A stretch of 64,000 bases of DNA. Source: Novosphingobium umbonatum. Lineage in GTDB: Bacteria > Pseudomonadota > Alphaproteobacteria > Sphingomonadales > Sphingomonadaceae. Below the pieces are notes generated by a model. It saw only the letters and a program-made list of their open reading frames with translations, was not told the origin of the DNA and made no database searches. Shown here one piece after another: positions 40,744-49,105 of the stretch (the first letter of the stretch is position 1; each line of letters opens with the position of its first letter). The stretch covers positions 124,001 to 188,000 of the forward strand of contig NZ_SACO01000002.1 in NCBI RefSeq assembly GCF_004005905.1, in the 5' to 3' direction. The position numbers and the translations under genes are program-made.

Positions 40744-42855
40744 TTAGAAGCTGTAGCTCAGACGCACACCATAGGTGCGCGGATCAGCAAATTGCACCAG
40801 ATAGCCACCGGCATAACCAGCCGCTTCCGAGGTGGTCAGGATGGTGGAATTTTCCAGATTATAAACATAGGCCGAGGCCGAGAAACCCTTGCCCTCAGGC
40901 GTATAGCTAAGGATCAGGTCGGTTTTGGTATAGGCCTTTTGCAACTGGAAATTCTTGTTTTCAAAACCGAAATAGCTCTTGCTCTGATAACGGCTCTGCA
41001 CGCGGGCCGTGATCTTGCCATTGTTCAGCTCGAAATCATGCGCATAACCGCCGCCATAGCTCCAGTCCGGCGCCTGAGCGAGGCTATTGCCTGCATATTG
41101 CACGCCATTGTTCAGGAAGTCGGTATAGCGGGCGTGAACCCAGTTGATATTCGCATCGATCCGGTCCTGCGGAGTAATGGCATAGCTGGCCTCGCCTTCC
41201 AGACCATAGACCCGCGCCTTGCCCGCATTATAGATGCGGCTGATGGCGGTAACGGGATCATTCTGCTGCACCTGAAGCGAGGTGTAGTCATAATAGAAAC
41301 CGTCGACATTCAACTCCAGATGGTTGTCGAGGAAGCGGTTCTTGCTGCCCGCTTCAAAGGCGCGGATGCTTTCGGGGCCATAGTTGTAGCCATTCTGGAA
41401 ACCACCCGATTTAAAGCCGGTGTCAAACTTGGCATAGACCAGATTGCGCGGGGCGACCTGCCAGTCGAGGCCAAGGTGATAGGTATCCTTGCCGCCGCTA
41501 TAGTGCTGGTTCACCTTGCTATAGGTGCCGGCAATGTCGCTGTAACCCACCTGACTCTTGCGCTCGTCGGTGTAACGCGCTCCGGCCGACAGCTTGAGCG
41601 TATCGGTCAGCTTATAAGCCACCTGCCCAAAGCCTGCGAAGGATTTGGCGTTGGTGTCATAGACAAAGGTGTAGAAATTGAAGGGCGTGGCCCCGCCCAA
41701 AACCTGAAAATAGGTGGTGGCCGGACCGCCTTCACGGAAATAATACAGACCGCCCTGCCAGCTGAAAGGCCCGTCGCCATTGGAAGCGAGGCGCAATTCG
41801 TGGTTCTGCGTGGCGGTTTTGCCATCGGTGGGGAAGCCATAATTATAGGCCGTGCCGCCATCCTGATCATTGTTGCGGCGCAGATGCTGCGTGCGATAGC
41901 CACCAATATAGGTCAGGCTCGCCCCGCCGAAGTCATATTTCAGCGTGCCACGGATGTTCTGGATGGTCAGGTCGATAAAGCCCTGATTGTTCAACGTCCA
42001 ATTCTTGGTATCGCCCAATTTCAGCGTGCCATCAGCATTTTCCTGACCGGCCAGAATGCCCTTCAGCACCGCGCCCACGCCACCGACATGGGTATATTCG
42101 CCGGTAACCAGCGCGCTGAAATTAGTGGTCGGCTCCCACAGCGCATGCAGACGGGCGGCCTGGCTGACATCATCATTCCCGCCGCGCGTCACCAGACCAC
42201 CATTGGTGGTCAGCGAACCATTGTTGCGATAGGGGTCACGCTGATGCACCGCGAAAGCGCCGCGCACGCGCAAAGTGTCGCTGACCGGCACGTTGATCAT
42301 GCCTTCCAGCACCAGCGCATTCTTGTAACCAAAACCGCCGGTGATCGAGCCTTCCAGCTTCTTGGTCGGCTTGGCGGTCTGGATATTGATCGCACCCGCC
42401 GTGGCGTTGCGGCCATAGAGCGTGCCCTGCGGCCCGCGCAGCACTTCGATGCGGTCAAGGTCAAAGAAGCCGACGTTGAGCGCCGTGCCATTTTGCAGAT
42501 AGAAATTGTCGATGCTGATCGCCACCGCCGGATTGCCGGTTTCGGTATAGTCACGGCTGGAAACGCCGCGAATGGTGATCATCGTGTTCTGGTTGTTCTG
42601 GGCGATGTTCAGCGTCGGCGCGATATTGGACAGGCCGTTCACATCGGTCACGCCCGCCTTCACCAGCGCCGCGCCGGTGGCGACCGTCATGGCGATCGGA
42701 GTCTTTTGCGCGGTGCTTTCACGCTTTTCCGCCGTAACGACAATTTCGCCCAGACCCGAAGCAGCAGCCTGTTGCGCCGAGGCGGCAACTGGCGCCAAGG
42801 TGATCCCCAGAGCGACAAGCGCGGTTCCAGTAGCAAATGCGGTTTTAATCAACAT
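40744..42855 (-). CDS. TonB-dependent outer membrane receptor
   Basis: Protein of 703 residues with a signal peptide (to about ASAQQ). The plug has EIVVTAEKRESTAQKTPIAM, TIRGVSSRDYTETGNPAVAI and IEVLRGPQGTLYGRNATAGA; the protein ends RLSYSF. The ATG at 42855 has GGGGA upstream; the frame is open to 42924 but that crosses the leader. The promoter and LacI-type operator upstream make it the clearest regulated uptake gene of the window, divergent from the lacI gene. The substrate is presumably the inducer or its precursor. Confidence 0.93.
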   Translation of the reverse strand: MLIKTAFATGTALVALGITLAPVAASAQQAAASGLGEIVVTAEKRESTAQKTPIAMTVATGAALVKAGVTDVNGLSNIAPTLNIAQNNQNTMITIRGVSSRDYTETGNPAVAISIDNFYLQNGTALNVGFFDLDRIEVLRGPQGTLYGRNATAGAINIQTAKPTKKLEGSITGGFGYKNALVLEGMINVPVSDTLRVRGAFAVHQRDPYRNNGSLTTNGGLVTRGGNDDVSQAARLHALWEPTTNFSALVTGEYTHVGGVGAVLKGILAGQENADGTLKLGDTKNWTLNNQGFIDLTIQNIRGTLKYDFGGASLTYIGGYRTQHLRRNNDQDGGTAYNYGFPTDGKTATQNHELRLASNGDGPFSWQGGLYYFREGGPATTYFQVLGGATPFNFYTFVYDTNAKSFAGFGQVAYKLTDTLKLSAGARYTDERKSQVGYSDIAGTYSKVNQHYSGGKDTYHLGLDWQVAPRNLVYAKFDTGFKSGGFQNGYNYGPESIRAFEAGSKNRFLDNHLELNVDGFYYDYTSLQVQQNDPVTAISRIYNAGKARVYGLEGEASYAITPQDRIDANINWVHARYTDFLNNGVQYAGNSLAQAPDWSYGGGYAHDFELNNGKITARVQSRYQSKSYFGFENKNFQLQKAYTKTDLILSYTPEGKGFSASAYVYNLENSTILTTSEAAGYAGGYLVQFADPRTYGVRLSYSF

Positions 42856-42941
42856 CGATATTCCCCATGGCTTATCGTTTAGACGTTCCGGTGGCTCCTG
42901 CGAATGGGCCGACGCTCTTGGCATGGATGGCGCCTTTTTGG

Positions 42942-42955
42942 TGGTAACGTTTTCA
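42942..42955. promoter_or_regulatory. LacI-type operator before the TonB receptor
   Basis: TGGTAACGTTTTCA, centred on AACGTT, two bases downstream of the -10 element on the minus strand and 86 bp before the receptor ATG. The 408-bp region 42856-43263 also holds a half operator at 43153 but no gene. Confidence 0.68.
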
Positions 42956-42957
42956 TG

Positions 42958-42985
42958 AGCATATGGCCTTTGCGCGCGAATGCAA
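42958..42985 (-). promoter_or_regulatory. Promoter of the TonB receptor
   Basis: On the minus strand TTGCAT (42980-42985) and TATGCT (42958-42963) are 16 bp apart, just upstream of the operator. Confidence 0.55.
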
Positions 42986-43152
42986 CAGGCGAGGCAGGTT
43001 CGGAGCGAAAATCCCGCAAATAGCCCGCTTTTCTGCGTCTTGAATGCATACGCAATTTGGCTAGTGTGGCCAAATGATCAACAGAAATGCGGGCAAATAT
43101 CTCTGATCGGGGTTTCAAAGCGTGGATTTAGACCAAGGCCTCACCGAATCCA

Positions 43153-43160
43153 TGTAAACG
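43153..43160. promoter_or_regulatory. Possible half operator before lacI
   Basis: TGTAAACG is an exact left half of the LacI-type consensus, 103 bp upstream of the lacI ATG. The right half is missing. It could give weak autoregulation. Confidence 0.35.
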
Positions 43161-43263
43161 AATCTCATTTATCCACCGGCCACAGCCAGCTTGCCCCTTT
43201 CCAACTCCCCCCTTGCCCATCGGCCCGCTTTGCGCAAAAAGCGCGGCAGGAGACAGTGGGACT

Positions 43264-44271
43264 ATGGCCAACATCAAGGATATTGCCGCAAAGGCAGGCG
43301 TGTCCATCGCCACCGTATCCCGCGCCCTGCGCCAGCCAGCGCTGGTGAAAGACAAGACCGCCAAGCGGATAGAAGAAGCCATCCGCGAGCTGGATTATAC
43401 GCCCAATCTGGTGGCGGCCTCGCTGCGGCGGCAAAAGGCCGATGCGGTGATCATTGCCGTGCCATCCATCCACAACCCCTTCACCTCGGCCTTTGTGCAG
43501 GGGGTGGAAAATGTGGCGCGGGAAAATGGCACCAAGGTTCTGCTGGCGCTGACCGAAGGCGACACGCAAATCCTCGACCGCCATTATGACATGATCGCGG
43601 GCAAACAGGCCGATGGCATGATCCTGCTCGATCTGGCGGTGCCATCCGCGCTCTTGGCCCGCAAGGAAGGCGCCCCCCCTCCGCCAGTCGTGCTGGCCTG
43701 CGAATATGGCGAGGGGTTTGACCAGCCCCGCGTGCGCGTCAATGATGTCGATGCCGCCGCCGATGTTGCCGCCCATATTGCGGCACTGGGGCATAAAAAG
43801 GTCGCCTGTATCGCCGGGCCCGCCGCCCAGCGGATGAGCCGCGACCGCCAGCGCGGGTTCCGGCTTGGCCTGCGCCGCGCGGGACTGGAGTTGCCCGAAA
43901 ACCTGATCGCGGCGGGGGATTATTCGCTGGAATCAGGCGCTGCGGGTGCCTTTGCCCTGCTGGACCGTGGCGAGAAATTTTCCGCCCTGCTTTGCGAAAA
44001 TGACGAGATGGCATTGGGCGCTATCCATGCGCTTTGCGCGCGGGGCTTGCGCGTGCCGGAAGACGTCAGCGTGATCGGCATCGACAATTTCCGCTTCTCG
44101 GCTTTCAGCAACCCTTCGCTGACCACGGTTTCGCTGCCCACCACACAGATTGGCGAACAGGCAATGCGGCTGATGCTGGATTTCGCCATTGATGCCGATG
44201 GCGCCTGCCGCGAAGTTATCCTGCCCCATCAATTGATTGAGCGCGACAGCACTCGCCCCTACCGCGGCTGA
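43264..44271 (+). CDS. LacI-family transcriptional regulator
   Basis: Protein of 335 residues. The N-terminal helix-turn-helix is NIKDIAAKAGVSIATVSRAL (3-22) with the hinge helix at about NLVAASLRR; a periplasmic-binding-protein-like effector domain follows (AVIIAVPSIHNPFTSAFVQG, ALLCENDEMALGAIHAL, DVSVIGIDNFRFS). The ATG at 43264 is the natural domain start. Five operator-like palindromes with an AACGTT or ATGTT centre lie upstream of hyuAB, the isomerase operon, a TonB receptor, the small-protein/amidase/RutA run and the amidase/isochorismatase pair. It is therefore probably the island's main repressor (inference). The effector is unknown. Confidence 0.93.
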   Translation: MANIKDIAAKAGVSIATVSRALRQPALVKDKTAKRIEEAIRELDYTPNLVAASLRRQKADAVIIAVPSIHNPFTSAFVQGVENVARENGTKVLLALTEGDTQILDRHYDMIAGKQADGMILLDLAVPSALLARKEGAPPPPVVLACEYGEGFDQPRVRVNDVDAAADVAAHIAALGHKKVACIAGPAAQRMSRDRQRGFRLGLRRAGLELPENLIAAGDYSLESGAAGAFALLDRGEKFSALLCENDEMALGAIHALCARGLRVPEDVSVIGIDNFRFSAFSNPSLTTVSLPTTQIGEQAMRLMLDFAIDADGACREVILPHQLIERDSTRPYRG

Positions 44272-44302
44272 CCCCATGCCTGCTTATGCGTAAAACTGCG
44301 AA

Positions 44303-44330
44303 TTGCCCGACTCTTGGCGCGCGTCACTAT
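44303..44330 (+). promoter_or_regulatory. Promoter of the amidase-RutA run
   Basis: TTGCCC (44303-44308) and CACTAT (44325-44330) with 16 bp between them. The LacI-type operator starts at the last base of the -10 element. Confidence 0.5.
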
Positions 44331-44343
44331 GTAAACGTTATCA
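44330..44343. promoter_or_regulatory. LacI-type operator before the amidase-RutA run
   Basis: TGTAAACGTTATCA, close to the consensus TGTAAACGTTTACA, 27 bp before the small gene at 44371 and immediately downstream of the lacI gene. Confidence 0.72.
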
Positions 44344-44370
44344 AAAGCGTTGCAAAGGATGTGACGGTCG

Positions 44371-44571
44371 ATGGACAAGCCCGAAAACTGGCTATTTTGC
44401 GCGCAGGGCATAGCCCCCGCCTGCTCTGAACAGGCCGCCAAGGACAGCGCCCGCATCACCCGCCACTGGCAGGCCGACCGCGCCTTGCTCGATCACGCCG
44501 CCGCTCGCCCCAATGCAGCCGCGCTGTTTGATACGGCGATGGGCGCGTTTGACCGGATGCTCAAGCCATGA
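44371..44571 (+). CDS. Small protein (66 aa) coupled to an amidase
   Basis: A 66-residue protein, mostly helical in appearance (about 22-42 and 48-62), with no signal peptide. It has AAGGA eleven bases before the ATG, lies directly behind promoter and operator, and overlaps the amidase start by ATGA (44568-44571). That position and size resemble the GatC-like AtzG partner of the amidase AtzE, so it may be an accessory subunit of the amidase. I see no clear sequence match to that family; the role is inferred from context only. Confidence 0.6.
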   Translation: MDKPENWLFCAQGIAPACSEQAAKDSARITRHWQADRALLDHAAARPNAAALFDTAMGAFDRMLKP

Positions 44572-45941
44572 TCGACAACCTCGATCTGGTCGGTCTGGCC
44601 GAGGCCATCGCAGCGGGCGACATCAGTGCCGAACAGGCCACCGCCGCCGCCCTTTCCCGCGCGCAGAACAATCACCTCAACGCCTTTGTCCGCATTCAAC
44701 CCGAGGCCGCGATGGAGGCCGCCCGCGCCGCCGATCAACACCGCGCTGCGGGCCAACCACTCGGCCCGCTGCATGGCGTTCCGCTGGCGCATAAAGATAT
44801 GTTCTATCGCGCAGGCCAGATCACCGGCTGCGGCTCCAAAATCCGGCAGGACTTCCGCCCCGACCAGACTTGCACCTTGTTATCCGCACTAGACGCCGCG
44901 GGCGCCATCGAGATTGGCCAGTTGCATATGGCCGAATTCGCCATGGGCCCCACCGGCCATAACGCCCATCTGGGCCGCTGCCAGAATCCCTGGTTGCCCG
45001 ATGCCATTTCCGGCGGCTCCTCATCAGGTAGCGGGACCAGTGTGGCCGCGCGGATTGTGGCGGGGGCCTTGGGTTCGGATACCGGTGGTTCGGTGCGCCT
45101 GCCTGCCTCTTTCTGCGGCGTGGTGGGGCTGAAACCCACCCATGGGCGGCTGACACCGGCCGCCATGATGCCGCTGTCGGAAAGCCTCGACACGGCAGGG
45201 CCCTTGGCAACCTCCTCACGCAGTGTGGCACGGCTAATGTCCGTCCTGACCGGCGAGCCGATGGAAAGCGGGCTGAACCTGCCGCTAACAGGCCTGACCA
45301 TCGGCGTGGTGGTGGAGCAGGATCTGGGCGATTGCGCGACCGAAACCCTCACCGCGCTGGACGAGGCCGCCGCTGCCCTGCGCGATCTGGGCGCGACTAT
45401 CATCGCGCTGCGCCTGCCTGCGTTGGATCATTATGCGGCGATGGCAGGTCTGGTCTGGGCACCGGAAGCCGCCGCGCTCCACCTCGATCACCTGCGCCAT
45501 CGCCCACAGGATTTCGGCCCGCAAGTGCGCAACCGCCTGCTGCATGGCCTATCCATGGCCGCCACCACCTATGTGCAGGCGCGCCGCCTGCGCGCCGCCG
45601 ATCTGGCCGAGGTAATGGCTGGCCCGCTGGCGCAATGCGATGTGATCGCCTTGCCGGTCTGCCGCATTTTGACGCCGCTGGCCCAGCACGCCGATGCCGA
45701 TGGCGGGCCGGAAATGGATCAGATCATCGGCGGCCTCTCCGCGCTGACGCGGGGCTTTTCCTATCTGGGCCTGCCCGCGCTGAGCACGCCCATGGGCTAT
45801 GACCCGCGCGGCCTGCCCATCGGGCTGCAACTGGTGGGCCGCCCGCGTGCCGAGGCCCTGCTGTGCCGCGTGGGCCATGCTTTTGAGCGCGCCACATGCC
45901 TCATCCGAAACCCTCTTCTCACAACTGCCCAACCCTCCTGA
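44568..45941 (+). CDS. Amidase signature family hydrolase
   Basis: Protein of 457 residues. The Ser-cisSer-Lys triad is visible: K76 in PLAHKDMF, the cis-Ser in SGGSSSGSG (148-156) and the nucleophile S175 in [23 protein letters not shown] and [12 protein letters not shown] are family blocks. It hydrolyses a carboxamide, biuret- or carbamoyl-type bond. It is translationally coupled to the small protein before it and 13 bp upstream of rutA, so it probably acts on the ring-opened product of RutA. Cytoplasmic; LacI-type control is likely. Confidence 0.92.
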   Translation: MIDNLDLVGLAEAIAAGDISAEQATAAALSRAQNNHLNAFVRIQPEAAMEAARAADQHRAAGQPLGPLHGVPLAHKDMFYRAGQITGCGSKIRQDFRPDQTCTLLSALDAAGAIEIGQLHMAEFAMGPTGHNAHLGRCQNPWLPDAISGGSSSGSGTSVAARIVAGALGSDTGGSVRLPASFCGVVGLKPTHGRLTPAAMMPLSESLDTAGPLATSSRSVARLMSVLTGEPMESGLNLPLTGLTIGVVVEQDLGDCATETLTALDEAAAALRDLGATIIALRLPALDHYAAMAGLVWAPEAAALHLDHLRHRPQDFGPQVRNRLLHGLSMAATTYVQARRLRAADLAEVMAGPLAQCDVIALPVCRILTPLAQHADADGGPEMDQIIGGLSALTRGFSYLGLPALSTPMGYDPRGLPIGLQLVGRPRAEALLCRVGHAFERATCLIRNPLLTTAQPS

Positions 45942-45954
45942 AAGGAGAAACTCC

Positions 45955-47037
45955 ATGGATCTTGGTGTTTTCGTGCCCATCGGCAACAATGGCTGGCTGA
46001 TTTCCAAGAATGCCCCGCAATATATGCCCAGCTTCGAACTGAACAAAGCGATCGTGCAAAAGGCCGAAAGTCACGGTTTCGACTTTGCCCTGTCGATGAT
46101 CAAGCTGCGCGGCTTTGGCGGTGAAACCGAGTTCTGGGACTATAATCTGGAAAGCTTCACGCTGATGGCGGGCCTTGCCGCTGTCACCACCAAGATCAAG
46201 CTTTTCGCCACCACCGCCGTTCTGACCCTGCCGCCCGCGATTGCCGCGCGCATGGCCATCACCATCGATTCCATCGCACCGGGCCGTTTCGGCATGAACA
46301 TCGTGTCGGGCTGGGCCAAGGGTGAATATGACCAGATGAGCCTGTGGCCGGGCGATGCCTATTTCGGCTATCGCTATGACTATTCCGAAGAATATGTGCA
46401 GGTGATGAAGGACCTGTGGGAGAAGGGCTCGTCCGATTTCAAGGGCCAGTATTTCACCATGGATGATTGCAAGCTGGGGCCCAAGCCCAGCCACAAGATC
46501 GAGATCGTGGGAGCGGGCCAGTCCGAACGCGGCATGGATTTCGTGGCCAATTATGGCGACTATAATTTTGTCACCTGCGGCGGGATCAACAAGCCCTATC
46601 AGCATCAGGGCACGGTGGAGAAACTGGTCGAGGCGTCCAAGAAGTCGGGCCGCGATGTGGGCGCCTATATCCTGTGCATGGTGATCATGGGCGAGACCGA
46701 TGAGGAAGCCATGGCCAAGTGGGAACATTACAAGGCAGGCGCCGATATGGGCGCGCTGGCATGGATGGCCGATCAGGGATCGAAGGACACCACCGCCGAC
46801 GCCAATTCCACCTCGCGCCATATCAACCTGCCCGAAGGCGCGATCAATTTCAACATCGGCACTTTCATCGGCAGCCATGCCACCGTGGCCAAATTGCTGG
46901 ATGAAGCCGCCAGCATTCCGGGCACCAAGGGCATCATGCTGACCTTTGACGAATTCCTGACCGGCATCGATGAATTCGCCCAGAAAGTGCAGCCCTTGAT
47001 GCAATGCCGCCAGCACGTACTGGAAGCCGCTGAATAA
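45955..47037 (+). CDS. rutA: RutA-like pyrimidine oxygenase
   Basis: Protein of 360 residues, very close in length and sequence pattern to E. coli Rut[67 protein letters not shown] and IQPLMQCR-type C-terminus ([10 protein letters not shown]). RutA is an FMN/O2-dependent oxygenase that opens the uracil ring. It needs reduced flavin from a reductase (RutF in E. coli), which is not in this window. The ATG at 45955 has AAAGGAG upstream. RutB, C, D, F and G homologues are absent; an amidase and a small protein precede it instead. The substrate may be another pyrimidine or related ring. Confidence 0.92.
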   Translation: MDLGVFVPIGNNGWLISKNAPQYMPSFELNKAIVQKAESHGFDFALSMIKLRGFGGETEFWDYNLESFTLMAGLAAVTTKIKLFATTAVLTLPPAIAARMAITIDSIAPGRFGMNIVSGWAKGEYDQMSLWPGDAYFGYRYDYSEEYVQVMKDLWEKGSSDFKGQYFTMDDCKLGPKPSHKIEIVGAGQSERGMDFVANYGDYNFVTCGGINKPYQHQGTVEKLVEASKKSGRDVGAYILCMVIMGETDEEAMAKWEHYKAGADMGALAWMADQGSKDTTADANSTSRHINLPEGAINFNIGTFIGSHATVAKLLDEAASIPGTKGIMLTFDEFLTGIDEFAQKVQPLMQCRQHVLEAAE

Positions 47038-47075
47038 TCCATCTGGCGGCCAACCGCCATCTGAACTCCACCCTA

Positions 47076-47111
47076 GCAAGCCTGAGCCTTTAGGGTTCAG
47101 GCTTGCCTTTT
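47076..47111 (+). terminator. Terminator-like hairpin between rutA and rutE
   Basis: GCAAGCCTGA (47076-47085) pairs with TCAGGCTTGC (47097-47106), followed by CTTTT. It ends two bases before an ATG at 47113. It either ends the rutA transcript or attenuates rutE. Confidence 0.75.
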
Positions 47112-47133
47112 CATGTCCAAGGATATGCCCTTC

Positions 47134-47721
47134 ATGCGTGATGCCCTGCCCCCCGAGGCGCTAGACCAATTGTTCCTGACCGCCCGTTCGCGCAATGCGT
47201 GGAAGCCCGAAACGCTTGATCCGGCCATCTGGCAACAGCTGTATGATCTGGTGAAAATGGGCGCGACCTCGGCCAATGTCTCGCCCGCACGCTTCGTGTT
47301 CTGCGTGTCGGATGAAGCCAAGGCCCGCGTGTGCCAATATATGTCGGGCACCAATGCGGCCAAGAGCCGCGATGCCGCCGCCATTGTGATCATCGCGCAG
47401 GATCTGGATTTCGCCGAAAAGATCCCCCAACTCTTCCCGCATAATCCGGGCGCAAAGCACTGGTTCGGCAATCCCAAGGTGCAGTCCGACACCGCCTTCC
47501 GCAATGGCACTTTGCAGGGCGCCTATCTGATGCTGGCCGCCCGCGCGCTGGGCCTCGATTGCGGGCCGATGTCAGGCTATGATGCGGCGGCGCTGGACGC
47601 CGATTTCTTTGCCGGCACGCGGGTACAGAGCAATTTCCTCTGCGCGCTGGGCCATGGCATTGACGAGCCTTTAGACCGCCTGCCGCGCTTGCCTTTCGAA
47701 GAAGCCTGTTCGCTGCTGTAA
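47134..47721 (+). CDS. rutE: RutE-like malonic semialdehyde reductase (nitroreductase family)
   Basis: Protein of 195 residues; E. coli RutE has 196. Matching features are TSANVSPARFVF, LFPHNPGAKHWF, TAFRNGTLQGAYLMLAARALGLDCGPMSG and the C-terminus RLPRLPFEEACSLL. In the Rut pathway it reduces malonic semialdehyde to 3-hydroxypropionate with NAD(P)H. An ATG at 47113 is in frame but lies directly on the hairpin T-run. The ATG at 47134 has AAGGA ten bases upstream and matches the RutE N-terminus, so it is chosen. The stop is three bases from the convergent MFS gene. Confidence 0.9.
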   Translation: MRDALPPEALDQLFLTARSRNAWKPETLDPAIWQQLYDLVKMGATSANVSPARFVFCVSDEAKARVCQYMSGTNAAKSRDAAAIVIIAQDLDFAEKIPQLFPHNPGAKHWFGNPKVQSDTAFRNGTLQGAYLMLAARALGLDCGPMSGYDAAALDADFFAGTRVQSNFLCALGHGIDEPLDRLPRLPFEEACSLL

Positions 47722-47723
47722 TT

Positions 47724-48956
47724 TTACGCCAGCTTGGCGGGGGCATTGTTCTCCCGCCAAGCCTGCCATGCGGTGATCGATGCACCCGCCAGCATGGCCA
47801 GCGAAACGACGACAAAGGTGCTGTCATAACGGTGCAGCCGTTCAAAGATCAGCGCATAGGCCGCAGGCCCGATCATCACCCCGATGAAAGTATAGACCAA
47901 CGCCCCGCCCATCACGCGGCCAGTGTCTTGCGCAGCGGCGCTGCGGGCGATTTCCGACATACAGACCCCGTTCCAGCCCGACAGGCAAAAGCCCAAAAAG
48001 CCCAGCACCACCATCTGCGCCGCCAAAGGCAACAGGTCCAGCCATGGGCAAGCGATCAGCCCCGCCGCGCTGCCCACACCAATCACCGCCAGCAGCGCCA
48101 TGCCCTGCCCGCTGCGATCGGCCAGCCAGCCCCAGCTGACGCGCCCCACCGCACCGCAGGCCTGCAACAGCCCGCCCACTGCCGCCGCGCGCACCAAAGG
48201 CCAGCCCTGATTTTCCACCAGCATCAGCACCAGAAAGGCCGAAAGCGACAATTGCACGCCCGAATAGAGCAGCCCCAGTGCAGACAGCACCCGCAAGCGC
48301 CGCGAGGACCACACCGCCTGTTGCCCGCCGACAAAACCACGCAGGAAAGACACGCCACCCTTGCCGCGATGCCGTTCATGCCGGTGATGCCACAAGAGAT
48401 GCGCGATCAGGGCCAAAGGCGCCGCCATGAACAGCACCAGCCCCCAGCGCCAACCCATGCCTTGATCCAGCACCGGCAGCGCCAGACTGGACACCACCGC
48501 GCCCAAAGGCACGCCCGCCTGCTTGACCGAGAACACAAGGCCGCGCTTTTCCGGCGGACACACCCGCCCCAGAATTTGCGACGAGGCCGGATTTTGCAAC
48601 CCATAGCCCAGACCTATCGCCAACGAAGCGACCACCGCCATATCTAGTCGCGCCAGCGCCAAAAGGCCCAGCCCTAGCGCGAACAGCGCCAGCGAGGCGA
48701 CCTCCACCACCACCGCGCTATAGCGATGCAGCAAGGTGCCCGATGTGGCCGAACCGAAAGTGCCCGCCAGATAGATCAGGCTGATCTGGAAGCCGATATA
48801 ATGCGCGTCCACCCCCAAGGCCTGCGCCACGCGCGGGGCTATCGGGGGCAGAGCCAGCGCGGTGGCGGTGGCGATAATCTGGACCAGCGTGGTGGTGGTC
48901 AGCGCATGAGCTAGGCTGTCCCCACCCTGTGGATGCAAGGGGGAGCTGGAAGGCAT
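47724..48956 (-). CDS. MFS transporter
   Basis: Protein of 410 residues with about twelve membrane segments. The pattern GLVFSVKQAGVPLGAVVSSLALP and the loop PPEKRGLVFS are typical of the major facilitator superfamily, perhaps the oxalate/formate or cyanate type. It is convergent with rutE and divergent from the second amidase, sharing the LacI-type operator region at 49043. It may replace RutG as the pyrimidine-type importer, but nothing in the sequence proves the substrate. Confidence 0.87.
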   Translation of the reverse strand: MPSSSPLHPQGGDSLAHALTTTTLVQIIATATALALPPIAPRVAQALGVDAHYIGFQISLIYLAGTFGSATSGTLLHRYSAVVVEVASLALFALGLGLLALARLDMAVVASLAIGLGYGLQNPASSQILGRVCPPEKRGLVFSVKQAGVPLGAVVSSLALPVLDQGMGWRWGLVLFMAAPLALIAHLLWHHRHERHRGKGGVSFLRGFVGGQQAVWSSRRLRVLSALGLLYSGVQLSLSAFLVLMLVENQGWPLVRAAAVGGLLQACGAVGRVSWGWLADRSGQGMALLAVIGVGSAAGLIACPWLDLLPLAAQMVVLGFLGFCLSGWNGVCMSEIARSAAAQDTGRVMGGALVYTFIGVMIGPAAYALIFERLHRYDSTFVVVSLAMLAGASITAWQAWRENNAPAKLA

Positions 48957-49042
48957 GGGATCGGGGGTCCTGTGGCTCTGGCGGGAGAGGTCGCCAGAGC
49001 TTTCCCTTTAAGCGCGATGCTGCAGCGCGACAAGAGGATAAA

Positions 49043-49056
49043 TGTAAATGTTTACA
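49043..49056. promoter_or_regulatory. LacI-type operator before the second amidase
   Basis: TGTAAATGTTTACA has perfect TGTAAA and TTTACA arms; the centre is ATGT in place of AACGTT. A -10-like GATAAA (49037-49042) lies directly before it. It is 49 bp upstream of the amidase and 86 bp upstream of the divergent MFS gene. Confidence 0.62.
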
Positions 49057-49105
49057 TTGCGCGGGCCGCGTGGCAGCATGGGCGCAAGATCAGAAGGAAT
49101 CCCGC

